A stretch of 64,000 nucleotides of DNA from Terribacillus halophilus (GTDB lineage Bacteria; Bacillota; Bacilli; Bacillales; Amphibacillaceae). Below the pieces are notes generated by a model. The model did no database searches and was not told the DNA's origin. It saw nothing but the letters and a program-made list of their open reading frames with translations. The DNA lies in assembly GCF_900162685.1 (NCBI RefSeq), contig NZ_LT727828.1:1675667-1739666 (forward strand), given 5' to 3'. Position numbers and translations under genes: made by a program. Positions 44,395-53,169 of this stretch are shown here, in pieces; position 1 is the stretch's first letter, and every line of letters starts with the position of its first letter.

Positions 44395-47058
44395 TTATTC
44401 TGTTTGCTGCTCGGATTCTTCGTTCTGATTTTGATCAGATTCGGAACCAGAGCCATCATCGGCTTCTTCCTCAGAACCGCCGTTTTCTTGATCGCCATTG
44501 GCTGGCTGTTCATCTTGCCCATTGCCTGACTGATCTTCATTCTGATTGGAATCTCCGTTACCATTGTTACCTTGGTTTCCATTATTTTCGTTATTATTAT
44601 CATTTGCATTTTGATCATCATTCTGATCATTCTGCTCTTGATTTTCGTCTTGCTCTGAATTTTGCTCGTCTTCATTTTGCTGATCTTCTGCGTTTTGATC
44701 CTGCTGCTGCTCGTCCGCATTTTCATCCGGATTTTCTTCTTCTGCATTTTCTTCTTCACCAGGAACAGTTACGGAAGTGGTTTTTGCTTCACTTGTCTCA
44801 CCATCAACAGAAGCTGTAACAGAGATATCATAGGTTTGTCCAGCTTCGACGTTCTCTATAACAGCAGATGTGTCAGAAGTTGTTTGGGAACCGCTAGGAT
44901 CAGCTTTTAAACTGAACTCAGCATCACCATCGTAATTCCAGCTTACGTTAATGCTATTGCTTCCCTCATCATAGTTGGCAGAAAGACCAGTGACAGGATC
45001 AATTTCTTCCTCTACATAACGTTCTGAAGTTGTTCCTGGAAGGTGGCCTTTCAGAAATAGCTCCGTCAAGATTGAGGAAGAGGGGGTAGCAGAGCTTGGA
45101 GAAGCAGCGGGGCGAGAGCCTTTTTCGACTTTCGCCTCCACTACGCTGCTGGGTTTTTGAAACTCTCCTGTGTCTTTGCCTTCGTGCACTTCGGTCATAA
45201 TTTGTTTAAACAAGTATTTGGCAACATTTGTGCCTTTGACGCCATTGCCGTCATTAATTGCCTTGTTCCCATCAGGATTACCAGTCCAGATGGATAAGGT
45301 ATAATTGGTTGTCAAACCATTCATCCAAGAATCAGGGCTACCTGGTTTGTTGTTGGGAAGATTCGTTGTACCTGTTTTACCGGCAATATCTAACCCTGGA
45401 ACGTTAGCTAAGGTCCCTGTGCCTTCTGTCATAACCGAACGCATCATATCTGTTACCATATATGCAGTCGATTCACTCATAGCTGCGTTAGATTCTGGTT
45501 TCATATCTAACGTACTGCCATCGCTGAATTCAATCTTTGTAATGGCATAAGGCTCTGTATATATGCCTTCGTTACCAAAAGCAGCGTAAGCTCCGGCCAT
45601 ATCAATGGAGTGGAAGCGACTACCACCTCCGATTGCGTCGGAATACTGAATACCTGTTTCTGAGTTAAATTCCAGACCTAATCCATTGCCAAACTCTTCG
45701 GCTTTATCCAAACCAACAGCCTCAAACGTTTTGACTGCAGGTATGTTGTAAGACTTCATAAGTGCGGTTCTTGCACTCATCCAGCCATGGAAACGATCAT
45801 CATAGTTCTGAGGTTCCCAATCCTGCGCTTCTTCGACAACGATTGGTTCGTCATTGATTTGCTCATAAGTGGACGTGTAAACGCCATACTCTAATGCCGG
45901 GCCATAATCAACGAGTGGTTTCATACTCGATCCTGGTTGTCGGCCATCTCCTTGAATAGCATAATTAAATCCGCCAAGCTGGTTATTTCGGTTACCGCCG
46001 ATAGCGCGGATAGCACCACTCTTCGTATCGAGCAAGGTGATACCAGCTTGCAGCTGTTCGTCCGGCCACACAATGCCGCTGTCTTCACTAAGTGCACTTT
46101 CAACGGTTTCCTGTGCATCTGGATCTAACGTCGTATAGATCTTCATGCCGTCCAGGTTAAGATTGGTATCTTCAAATCGTTCGCTTAATTCTTTTTGTAC
46201 TTGATCAAGGAAAGCGCCGTATTTATTTGCTTGCGGCTGCTTTTCGGTAAGCAGGTCTTCGACTTTTGTTTGCTTCGCTTCATCGGCTTCTGCTTGTGTT
46301 ATTTTCTCGTGCTGTACCATCAAGTCGAGAACGGTATTCATTCGTTCTTGCGCCAAGTCAGGGTTTTCATACGGGTTATATGCCGTTGGACGCTGTGGCA
46401 AACCTGCCAGCAAAGCAGTTTCCGGCAAGGTAAGTTCGTTTAAGTCGTCTTTGCCAAAGTACGTTTCTGCTGCAGTAGCTACACCATAAGCATATTGTCC
46501 ATAAAACACCTTATTTAGATACATTTCTAAAATTTCTTCTTTGGAATATTGGCGGTCAAGCTTTAAGGCGAGCCACCATTCCTGCATTTTCCGTTTGACA
46601 GTTTTCTCTGGAGAGAGGAAGGAACGTTTGATTACCTGCTGATCGATTGTACTTCCGCCTTCCGCGCCAAACCCGTCTTGGAAGTTGGCGAGCACCGCGC
46701 CTCCAGTACGAATAAAGTCGATTCCGTTATGTTCAAAGAAACGAGAATCTTCCGTTGCTGTGACAGCATCGATTAGCTGCTGCGGTAATTCATCAAAGTT
46801 AACTTTCCGTCTGCTCTCAGATCCTAATTCTGCAAACTCTTCACCGTTCATATCGTAGATGATATTAGAAGCGGGATCAGTCAATTTTTCTTCATCCAAA
46901 TCTGGAGCGGTAGCTGCGTAATATCCAAATACAGAACCGCCTGCAACAACACATAATACACCTAACAATACAATCGTTAAAATGATTTTCTTCCATAAAG
47001 GTTTTTTCTTCTTTGTCTGTTTTCTGCGTGATGCACGAGATTGGCCTTTTTCTGCCAT
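44395..47058 (-). CDS. ponA: Class A penicillin-binding protein 1 (PBP1A/1B)
   Basis: The 887-residue bifunctional enzyme polymerises and cross-links peptidoglycan. A basic cytosolic head precedes a membrane span (about 24-46). The glycosyltransferase domain has ATEDSRFFEH (Glu103) and QQVIKRSFL. The transpeptidase motifs are SSMK (377-380), SYN (436-438) and KTGTT (561-565). A fibronectin-like domain (about 690-765) is followed by a 120-residue tail made almost only of E, D, Q, N and G. Its start overlaps the recU stop. Confidence 0.96.
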   Translation of the reverse strand: MAEKGQSRASRRKQTKKKKPLWKKIILTIVLLGVLCVVAGGSVFGYYAATAPDLDEEKLTDPASNIIYDMNGEEFAELGSESRRKVNFDELPQQLIDAVTATEDSRFFEHNGIDFIRTGGAVLANFQDGFGAEGGSTIDQQVIKRSFLSPEKTVKRKMQEWWLALKLDRQYSKEEILEMYLNKVFYGQYAYGVATAAETYFGKDDLNELTLPETALLAGLPQRPTAYNPYENPDLAQERMNTVLDLMVQHEKITQAEADEAKQTKVEDLLTEKQPQANKYGAFLDQVQKELSERFEDTNLNLDGMKIYTTLDPDAQETVESALSEDSGIVWPDEQLQAGITLLDTKSGAIRAIGGNRNNQLGGFNYAIQGDGRQPGSSMKPLVDYGPALEYGVYTSTYEQINDEPIVVEEAQDWEPQNYDDRFHGWMSARTALMKSYNIPAVKTFEAVGLDKAEEFGNGLGLEFNSETGIQYSDAIGGGSRFHSIDMAGAYAAFGNEGIYTEPYAITKIEFSDGSTLDMKPESNAAMSESTAYMVTDMMRSVMTEGTGTLANVPGLDIAGKTGTTNLPNNKPGSPDSWMNGLTTNYTLSIWTGNPDGNKAINDGNGVKGTNVAKYLFKQIMTEVHEGKDTGEFQKPSSVVEAKVEKGSRPAASPSSATPSSSILTELFLKGHLPGTTSERYVEEEIDPVTGLSANYDEGSNSINVSWNYDGDAEFSLKADPSGSQTTSDTSAVIENVEAGQTYDISVTASVDGETSEAKTTSVTVPGEEENAEEENPDENADEQQQDQNAEDQQNEDEQNSEQDENQEQNDQNDDQNANDNNNENNGNQGNNGNGDSNQNEDQSGNGQDEQPANGDQENGGSEEEADDGSGSESDQNQNEESEQQTE
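44398..44760 (-). repeat. Low-complexity region encoding the acidic Q/N/E tail of PBP1
   Basis: Roughly 120 codons read only E, D, Q, N, G and S with few exceptions, made of degenerate GAA/GAT/CAA/AAT-type repeats. Confidence 0.8.
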
Positions 47059-47666
47059 TACTCCTCTTCCTCCGTTCTAAAATGAAGCTGATCGATGATG
47101 TGTAAATAATCGACCTTTGCCTGATATCTCATCGGAATCAGGTATCCTTCTTCCGCTATAGCCTCATATGGGATAGATTTTCTGCCACCATCATATTGAC
47201 GTTTCCACCATGGAAAAAGTTTCTCTGCTTCAAAAAAAAATGTCTGATCACGCGCAGAAAAGCGCATGATGACAAAACAAATAGCACCATGGCTGCATAC
47301 ATGCTCCATATGATTGATTTGGTGTTCGTGAAAATTGGACAACGGAAAGGAGGTCTTGTTTTTGGTGACCTTCGCTTCGAAGTCTACATATTTTCCGCGA
47401 TATACGCCATTATAATCCGTAGTGGATGCTTGTTTGAAATAAGCTTCCTTAATTACCGCTGCACTTCGTTTCGGGTAATCGACTTGGACAATCTGAACTG
47501 GGGTAGGTTTCTTATGGATGATAGCCTTTTTCTGGGCAAGATAATATTCATTTGTCTCATTGATATCTTCCTCTAATGTCATCCCCCTGTTTCCAAAATC
47601 GACATGCTGCTTTACTTTAGGGGCAGCAGTCTGTTTGATGATCTTTTTCCCATTAGGATATTGCAC
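47058..47666 (-). CDS. recU: Holliday junction resolvase RecU
   Basis: The 202-residue nuclease resolves recombination intermediates. The N-terminal NRGMTLEEDINETN and the catalytic DFEAKVTKNKTSFPLSNF block with metal-binding Asp/Glu and Lys are present. A GGGGGGAG site precedes the ATG on the minus strand. The recU-ponA order is conserved across bacilli, and the stop overlaps the ponA start by one base. Confidence 0.96.
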   Translation of the reverse strand: MQYPNGKKIIKQTAAPKVKQHVDFGNRGMTLEEDINETNEYYLAQKKAIIHKKPTPVQIVQVDYPKRSAAVIKEAYFKQASTTDYNGVYRGKYVDFEAKVTKNKTSFPLSNFHEHQINHMEHVCSHGAICFVIMRFSARDQTFFFEAEKLFPWWKRQYDGGRKSIPYEAIAEEGYLIPMRYQAKVDYLHIIDQLHFRTEEEE

Positions 47667-47690
47667 ATTTCTCCCCCCATTATAGGATTG

Positions 47691-47719
47691 ATCATACCAT
47701 AATCCTTAGAATACTTCAC
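47691..47719 (-). promoter_or_regulatory. Possible sigma-A promoter of recU-ponA
   Basis: On the minus strand an extended -10 box TGGTATGAT stands 25 bases from the start region; the -35 box (GTGAAG) is weak. Confidence 0.4.
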
Positions 47720-47757
47720 TTTGTGTGGTGATCTCAACTGCTAAAAGGGGCAATTTC

Positions 47758-48720
47758 ATGACAAATAATGATACTCTGCGGCTGCTTGCTTCTATAGAAA
47801 AGAAAACAAATGCTGCGAACTTAGATAATATCCGAAGAACGATGGCATATCAAGCATTTTATGAAGCAAATCCAGAAATACGCTGGTCCTTCTTAGCTTC
47901 CATGGTTTCAAGGAATGCCGGCTGGAATATGACAGATTTAAAGCTGGATATGTTTCAAAGATTGCTGCCGGCTCGTGTCAGGAAACAACTATTCTCCTTG
48001 TATGAACGAGCTAATTGGCTTATTTTTTCGGATGCTTATCCGCAGCTTTTGCTGTACGAAGCACATAAGAAAGAACAAATTAACATGATTGATCATCTGC
48101 GCCATTTTCGTGTATCCGCTTTTATGGAAAAAGTTTGGCGGCTTTACATAAAGGAAGGAAATGGACAGCAACTGCTGTATAGTTTAATCATTAACGAACA
48201 GCATGTTATCGGTTCGCCTGTAATTGTGCAATCTTTCTATAAAGAACATATTTTTAGCCGCTGGCCGTATCAGCTGCAGGATTTGCTCCGGCTTAATGCA
48301 GTCTTTTTCCCTACCTTAAAAGGTGAATTGTACGGGCTGAATGCCCACCATTTCACAAGTGTGGACAAGCGAATACAGCTTGGAAAGAAGCTGAGTGCGC
48401 TGCTTTTTGATCCGAAATTGCATGATATGTTCCTTCAGTTCGCTAAAACTGTGCCGCATTCTGGCTCACGTGAAGATTATGAACGGTATTGCCAATACAG
48501 AACGAACAACAGCAAAACACTGCGAAAGTGCTATAAGATCATACAGCATGAAGATAATATTCGACCGGATTGGTATCATTATGGGGGTGTAAAACAGAAT
48601 TGGCTGTCCGAGCCCGATAAAACAACACACCGTCCTGCAGGTGCGTTGTTTTATTGGAAACGAAGTATGATGAATAGAACGAGTAAATTATTCAAAAGAA
48701 AAAGCAAAGCGGTCGATTGA
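47758..48720 (+). CDS. yppC: DUF2515 protein YppC
   Basis: The ATG at 47758, after AAAAGGGG, gives 320 residues, like B. subtilis YppC. The DUF2515 pattern is visible in IRRTMAYQAFYEANPEIRWS, FLASMVSRNAGWNMTDLK and PVIVQSFYKEHIF. No membrane span or catalytic site is evident and the function is unknown. It is divergent from recU, as in B. subtilis. A bidirectional hairpin overlaps its stop. Confidence 0.9.
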   Translation: MTNNDTLRLLASIEKKTNAANLDNIRRTMAYQAFYEANPEIRWSFLASMVSRNAGWNMTDLKLDMFQRLLPARVRKQLFSLYERANWLIFSDAYPQLLLYEAHKKEQINMIDHLRHFRVSAFMEKVWRLYIKEGNGQQLLYSLIINEQHVIGSPVIVQSFYKEHIFSRWPYQLQDLLRLNAVFFPTLKGELYGLNAHHFTSVDKRIQLGKKLSALLFDPKLHDMFLQFAKTVPHSGSREDYERYCQYRTNNSKTLRKCYKIIQHEDNIRPDWYHYGGVKQNWLSEPDKTTHRPAGALFYWKRSMMNRTSKLFKRKSKAVD

Positions 48721-48735
48721 TCGCTTTGCTTTTTC
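48700..48735 (+). terminator. Bidirectional terminator between yppC and sspM
   Basis: AGCAAAGCG and CGCTTTGCT pair around the yppC stop, with flanking A and T runs. Confidence 0.88.
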
Positions 48736-48738
48736 AGC

Positions 48739-48849
48739 TTATATGGAAGGACGATTTGGTCCATCTAACTTCTTATCATAACCATCGCCTGCTGTGCGGG
48801 CTGTTGGACGTTTCTGTCCGGTTGATGTTTTCTTTTCTTGCTTTTTCAT
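48739..48849 (-). CDS. sspM: Small acid-soluble spore protein M
   Basis: A 36-residue basic peptide on the minus strand ends in DKKLDGPNRPSI, which matches the end of B. subtilis SspM (DKKLGGPNRPST) by recall, with a Lys/Gln/Thr-rich head. AAAGGAGGGTG precedes the ATG. A sigma-G promoter match lies 23 bases upstream of the start, as expected for a forespore minor SASP. Its role in the spore core is not defined. Confidence 0.88.
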   Translation of the reverse strand: MKKQEKKTSTGQKRPTARTAGDGYDKKLDGPNRPSI

Positions 48850-48871
48850 CACTATCACCCTCCTTTAAACT

Positions 48872-48898
48872 TAGGATGAGCGAAACAGGTCTGATTCA
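48872..48898 (-). promoter_or_regulatory. Sigma-G (forespore) promoter of sspM
   Basis: On the minus strand TGAATC, 14 bases, then CATCCTA fits the sigma-G pattern TGMATA-N14/15-CATNHTA with one mismatch. Confidence 0.6.
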
Positions 48899-48990
48899 TG
48901 CGAAGCACGACGTATTTTTTGTTGTTTTGTCAGGTGAGCAGGAGAAGTCAGATGCTAGCAGAACTTTACACATTAAAAGGAGGTATTCAT

Positions 48991-49206
48991 ATGCAAAATC
49001 AACAAGGGGCAACAAAAGAAGAGCTGCAGCTTGCACTGTTTCAGTTGACTGGTACTTATCGAAAAATGGATCAACGACTTACTGTCCAGGCTAACCGTTC
49101 TCGCATGGAAATGAAGCAGCCTTTAATTGAACGATTGCTGCGCGCCGAATATCGTCTGGATAGAAAGCAGGAAAAAAGCTGTCTTCAACATGGTAAATTA
49201 GCCTGA
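48991..49206 (+). CDS. Small hypothetical protein between sspM and yppE
   Basis: The ATG at 48991 follows a near-ideal AAAAGGAGGTATTCAT. The 71-residue basic, helical protein (KEELQLALFQLTGTYRKMDQ, LIERLLRAEYRL) is not one I recognise. An alternative start at 48952 follows GGAGAAGTCAG. By position it could correspond to yppD or yppF of B. subtilis, but I cannot show similarity. Confidence 0.6.
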   Translation: MQNQQGATKEELQLALFQLTGTYRKMDQRLTVQANRSRMEMKQPLIERLLRAEYRLDRKQEKSCLQHGKLA

Positions 49207-49251
49207 GAGCTTGTATAATAGAACAACACGATCAGCAGAGAAGGGATTTTA

Positions 49252-49626
49252 TTGACAACATTACGCATCTATAATAAACAGCTTTCAGACCAGATGGCGG
49301 TTCTTAAAGAGCGTTTTTTAACGCATGAACCGCCATTAGATAAAAAAGATAAACAATTTTTCGAACTGGTAAAGCGAGAAACAAAACCGATGTATGACCT
49401 GTTGCAGCAGTGGAACGAATCTGCTGCTGCGTTTGTACAGCAGCGGGAAGTGAGTGTGCACCCGCAGCAAATTCAGTCTACAGAAGAAAACATCCATCTA
49501 ATCATTCTCCACAGCTATTACATAGACATCCGATCGGAGCGTTACATGGATTATCATCATTCAATCGGTTATGTCATTCAACTGCTTAATGAAGACTTGG
49601 AACGGTTAGAAGGAGAGGGAGAGTAA
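49252..49626 (+). CDS. yppE: DUF1798 protein YppE
   Basis: The TTG start at 49252 follows AGAAGGGA. The 124-residue all-helical protein has the YppE pattern KPMYDLLQQWNESAAAFV, EENIHLIILHSYYIDIRSER and HSIGYVIQLL. Function is unknown; a structure of B. subtilis YppE is a four-helix bundle. An extended -10 box TTGTATAAT at 49211-49219 may be its promoter. cdd starts two bases after its stop codon. Confidence 0.82.
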   Translation: MTTLRIYNKQLSDQMAVLKERFLTHEPPLDKKDKQFFELVKRETKPMYDLLQQWNESAAAFVQQREVSVHPQQIQSTEENIHLIILHSYYIDIRSERYMDYHHSIGYVIQLLNEDLERLEGEGE

Positions 49627-49627
49627 G

Positions 49628-50044
49628 ATGACAAAAGACGAATTAATCAGCCTGGCGAAACAAGCAAGAGAAAGGGCTTATATCCCATACTCGAAGTTCG
49701 GTGTAGGAGCTGCGGTTTTGACGAAAGCAGGAAACGTTTACCAAGGCTGCAATATTGAGAATGCAGCTTATCCTGTTACATGCTGTGCAGAACGAACCGC
49801 AATTTTCCAAGCAATAGCTAATGGTGAAAAGGAATTTGCGGAAATTGCTGTTGTAGCAAATACCGAGCGCCCGGTGCCGCCTTGCGGTTCCTGCCGTCAG
49901 GTAATGGCAGAGTTCTTCACTCCTGATGCGGTAATCCATATCTCCAATATGCACGGGAACAGTAAGAGCATTACAATGGAAAACCTGCTTCCATTTTCTT
50001 TTCAGCCGGAGGATTTGTTCTCCGATGAAGGAGCATCTAAATAG
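49628..50044 (+). CDS. cdd: Cytidine deaminase
   Basis: The 138-residue zinc enzyme deaminates cytidine and deoxycytidine. The zinc ligands and catalytic glutamate are in TCCAERTAI and PPCGSCRQVM, the tetrameric all-cysteine type. In B. subtilis cdd lies near era in another region, so its position after yppE is a local rearrangement. Confidence 0.96.
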   Translation: MTKDELISLAKQARERAYIPYSKFGVGAAVLTKAGNVYQGCNIENAAYPVTCCAERTAIFQAIANGEKEFAEIAVVANTERPVPPCGSCRQVMAEFFTPDAVIHISNMHGNSKSITMENLLPFSFQPEDLFSDEGASK

Positions 50045-50051
50045 TAAAGGC

Positions 50052-50096
50052 AAAGCAAAACCAAAGTGTGTGCAGCACTTTGGTTTTGCTTTTTTA
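50052..50096 (+). terminator. Strong terminator after cdd
   Basis: A 17-bp perfect stem (AAAGCAAAACCAAAGTG with its complement) is followed by Ts. It insulates the carotenoid operon. Confidence 0.94.
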
Positions 50097-50115
50097 TTAA
50101 TTTATCGTTTGATAG

Positions 50116-50140
50116 GTTTTTTCTTTTGTGAACCGGGTAT
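50116..50140 (+). promoter_or_regulatory. Candidate sigma-B (general stress) promoter of the carotenoid operon
   Basis: GTTTTT (50116-50121), 13 bases, then GGGTAT (50135-50140) fits the sigma-B pattern GTTTAA-N12/15-GGGTAT: the -10 box is perfect and the -35 box 4 of 6. It is the only good promoter match in the 75 bases between the cdd terminator and the first crt gene. Carotenoid operons of staphylococci are sigma-B dependent. Confidence 0.6.
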
Positions 50141-50170
50141 ACAGAACTAATTAGAATGGAGGTTTGTCCG

Positions 50171-51694
50171 TTGCGTAAGAAAAAGGTCATAGTTATCGGG
50201 GCAGGTCCTGGAGGTTTAACAGCAGGAATGCTGTTAGCTTCAAAAGGATACAACGTAGAAATATATGAAAAAAACAGTGTGATTGGCGGGCGAACATCAC
50301 GTTTGAAACTGGGAGACTTTCAGTTTGATTTAGGTGCCACCTTTTTTATGATGCCTCAGCTTTTGGAAGAGATGTTTGGGGAAGCTGGCCGAAATCTGCA
50401 TGATTATGTCCAGTTACAAAGACTGGATCCTTTATATACACTTCGCTTCGGCGATACAACATTTACCCCTAGAGTCGACAGAAAGGATATGCTGGAAGAA
50501 ATTGAGCGAGTCTTTCCTGGTGAGAGTGATGGATTTGTCAGGTTTATGGATAAAGAAGGAGAGAAATTCAATCGGGTAGAAAAACTGCTGCGCCGTCCCT
50601 TTCTACATAGAAGAACATATTTAAGCAAAGACGTGCTGCATGCGCTGCCGAAACTCGATATGTTTCAAACTGTATACAGCAAACTGTCCACTTACTTTTA
50701 TGATGAACGCCTGAAATATGCTTTTACCTTCCAAGCTAAATACTTAGGAATGTCCCCTTGGAAATGTCCCGGAACATTCACGATTCTTTCTTATCTGGAG
50801 CATAAATTTGGCTTGTACCACCCGATAGGCGGTGTCAATCGTGTTTGTGAAGCAATGCGCCAGGTTATTGAGGAATACGGCGGCATCGTTCATACCGATG
50901 CTCCTGTTGCACAAGTACTAACAGATGGAAAACAGGCAAAGGGTATTCGCTTAGAAGATGGAGCAGAAATCGATGCCGACGATGTTGTTATTAATGCAGA
51001 TTACAGCTATAGCGTGCAGCATTTGTTCGAGAAGAAATGGGCAGATAAATTCCAGAAGAAAATGACCGATAAAAAATACTCGTGCTCTACAATGATGCTT
51101 TATCTTGGTTTGAAAAAGGAAGTTGATTTATCACATCATACTGTCGTTTTTGCGGATGATTACAAAAAGAACGTCGAGGAAATGACGGAGCAGTTCGTTC
51201 TTTCAGAAGATCCATCCGTCTATATCCACTATCCAACAAAATTGGATCCAACTACGGCACCTGCAGGGAAATCAGCGGTATACATGCTTATGCCTGTGCC
51301 GAACAACGAGTCCGGTATAGATTGGCGAGAAGCAGCACCGCGTATGCGTCAAAAAATGCTAAGGATACTGGAACGGGAAGCAAATGTGGAAAATGCAGAA
51401 GAGTTGATTGAAGCCGAGCATTGCATCACGCCGGCAGATTGGGAAGCAATGAATATTCATCATGGAGCTGTTTTCAATCTGGCTCATTCACTGGATCAGA
51501 TGATGTACAATCGTCCGCATAATCAAGTGAAGGAGCTGTCGCATTGTTATCTTGTAGGAGGCGGAACCCATCCTGGAAGCGGGCTGCCGACCATTTTTCA
51601 ATCAGCCAAAATCAGTGCTGATTTGGTGAACGACTATTATGGTAAAAAAGCTCCGCAGCCGGTTAACCCGACGAAAGAGAAGGTGACAACGTGA
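50171..51694 (+). CDS. Carotenoid desaturase, CrtI/CrtN family (first paralogue)
   Basis: The TTG at 50171, eight bases after GGAGG, is preferred over an ATG at 50156 that overlaps the binding site; 507 residues. FAD-binding GAGPGG is at 10-15 and the C-terminal carotenoid signature reads VGGGTHPGSGLPTIF. It resembles the CrtI-type phytoene desaturases (CSTMMLYLGL, DPSVYIHYPTKLDP) more than S. aureus CrtN. A role in desaturating 4,4'-diapophytoene or a later intermediate is inferred. It is the first of nine tightly packed genes. Confidence 0.88.
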   Translation: MRKKKVIVIGAGPGGLTAGMLLASKGYNVEIYEKNSVIGGRTSRLKLGDFQFDLGATFFMMPQLLEEMFGEAGRNLHDYVQLQRLDPLYTLRFGDTTFTPRVDRKDMLEEIERVFPGESDGFVRFMDKEGEKFNRVEKLLRRPFLHRRTYLSKDVLHALPKLDMFQTVYSKLSTYFYDERLKYAFTFQAKYLGMSPWKCPGTFTILSYLEHKFGLYHPIGGVNRVCEAMRQVIEEYGGIVHTDAPVAQVLTDGKQAKGIRLEDGAEIDADDVVINADYSYSVQHLFEKKWADKFQKKMTDKKYSCSTMMLYLGLKKEVDLSHHTVVFADDYKKNVEEMTEQFVLSEDPSVYIHYPTKLDPTTAPAGKSAVYMLMPVPNNESGIDWREAAPRMRQKMLRILEREANVENAEELIEAEHCITPADWEAMNIHHGAVFNLAHSLDQMMYNRPHNQVKELSHCYLVGGGTHPGSGLPTIFQSAKISADLVNDYYGKKAPQPVNPTKEKVTT

Positions 51695-53169
51695 AGATTG
51701 CCATTATTGGTGCCGGCATTGGCGGTCTGACTGCGGCATTGCTTTTGGAAAGGCAAGGACATCAAGTAACGATCTATGAACAGCATGATCAGCCTGGCGG
51801 CAGAATGCAATATGAATCAGACGGTGTCTTTCAAATAGACCAAGGGCCAACGATTGTACTGCTGCCGGATATGATTCGCAATGTACTAAAAGCATGTGAG
51901 ATACCGGCCGAGGAGCTAGATATAGTCCAATGTGATCCTTTATATGACATTCATTATGCAGATGGGACGAGTTATACAAAGTATTCAGATCCTGCCCGTC
52001 AGCGGGAGGAGCTGTCGCAGAAGTTTCCGGGTGAGCTGCGGCATTTTAATCGGTTTATGACGAATATGAAAGACGTCTACCAGATTGGAGTTAGACAGTT
52101 TTTGGAACAGGATTTTTCCAACAAACGCCGTTTCTTTACACCTGCTAACTTACATTTTCTTTATAAGTCTAAAGCGCACCGTGATGTGCACACTTATATC
52201 GGAAAATACTTTACGAACCCAAAACTGCAGCATGCTTATGCACTGCAATCGTTATACATTGGAGGGTCACCTTATGCAACACCAGCTATTTACGGATTGA
52301 TTTCTTACAGTGAACATGTTCATGGCATTTGGTATATGAAAGGCGGTTATGCTGGATTTGTCAGCACATTAGTGTCTTACTGCCAAAAAAGGGGTATAAA
52401 ACTTCATTGCAGTTCCAAAGTGAACCGGATACGAAAATCAGCAAAACGTGTCACTGGAATTGAAGTAAACGGTTCGTTTGCAGCTTATGACAGCGTTGTA
52501 TTCAATGGCGATTTTCCAGCGATACACGATTTGCTCGGTGAGAAAAAAACTGCCAAAAAACAGCCAGAGGCTTCGAGCGGCTGTCTGCTCATTTATATCC
52601 GCGCAAACCGGAAATGGGACAACTTAAAAACACATCAATTTGTGCTTCCAGAGCAGTTTGAACAGAATATGCGAGCTGTTTTTGAATCGCAAACCGTTCC
52701 AGAGGATCCGTCCTTTTACGTCTTTCATCCAGGATCAATTGATCCATCGGCTGCGCCGCCGGGAGACTCTGCTCTTTATTTTCTTGTTCCTGTTCCATCA
52801 GGTAATGAGATTGACTGGGAACAGGAACAAGATTTACTGGCAGAGCGTGTTCTAGACAAGGCAGAGCGCATGCTTATGCCCGGTTTAAAAGAGTCAATTC
52901 AGTGGTTGAAGGTGCGGACACCAGCGGATGCACAGGACGCTGGTCTTTATCAAGGCGGAAGCTTCGGGATTGCTCCCAGCTTGTTCCAATCTGGCGGTTT
53001 TCGTCCGCAAAATAAACCATTTCCCGTAAAAGGACTTTATGCTGTGGGCGCTTCTGTCCATCCGGGCGGAGGCGTGCCAATTGTAATGCAAGGTGCTAAA
53101 AATCTGAGTGAATTAATCAAGAGTGAGGTGGGAAATAATGCTCAAAAAACCATACGCGAAAGCATGTGA
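51691..53169 (+). CDS. crtN: 4,4'-diapophytoene desaturase-like protein (CrtN type)
   Basis: The GTG start overlaps the previous stop (GTGA). The 492-residue protein has the FAD motif GAGIGG (7-12), QIDQGPTIVLLPD near residue 50 like S. aureus CrtN (FDMGPTIVMMPD), and the end signature AVGASVHPGGGVPIVMQGAK. CrtN introduces the conjugated double bonds into C30 diapophytoene. Which of the two desaturases performs which steps cannot be told from sequence. Confidence 0.88.
   Translation: MKIAIIGAGIGGLTAALLLERQGHQVTIYEQHDQPGGRMQYESDGVFQIDQGPTIVLLPDMIRNVLKACEIPAEELDIVQCDPLYDIHYADGTSYTKYSDPARQREELSQKFPGELRHFNRFMTNMKDVYQIGVRQFLEQDFSNKRRFFTPANLHFLYKSKAHRDVHTYIGKYFTNPKLQHAYALQSLYIGGSPYATPAIYGLISYSEHVHGIWYMKGGYAGFVSTLVSYCQKRGIKLHCSSKVNRIRKSAKRVTGIEVNGSFAAYDSVVFNGDFPAIHDLLGEKKTAKKQPEASSGCLLIYIRANRKWDNLKTHQFVLPEQFEQNMRAVFESQTVPEDPSFYVFHPGSIDPSAAPPGDSALYFLVPVPSGNEIDWEQEQDLLAERVLDKAERMLMPGLKESIQWLKVRTPADAQDAGLYQGGSFGIAPSLFQSGGFRPQNKPFPVKGLYAVGASVHPGGGVPIVMQGAKNLSELIKSEVGNNAQKTIRESM

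Noticed and set aside
44604..44910. Plus-strand open frames opposite the 3' end of ponA
   Set aside because: They are mirror products of the low-complexity acidic tail codons, rich in His/Phe/Leu, with no ribosome binding site.
49628..50044. Loss of the usual histidine zinc ligand in cytidine deaminase
   Set aside because: The CAER form with an all-cysteine zinc site is normal for the tetrameric Bacillus-type enzyme.
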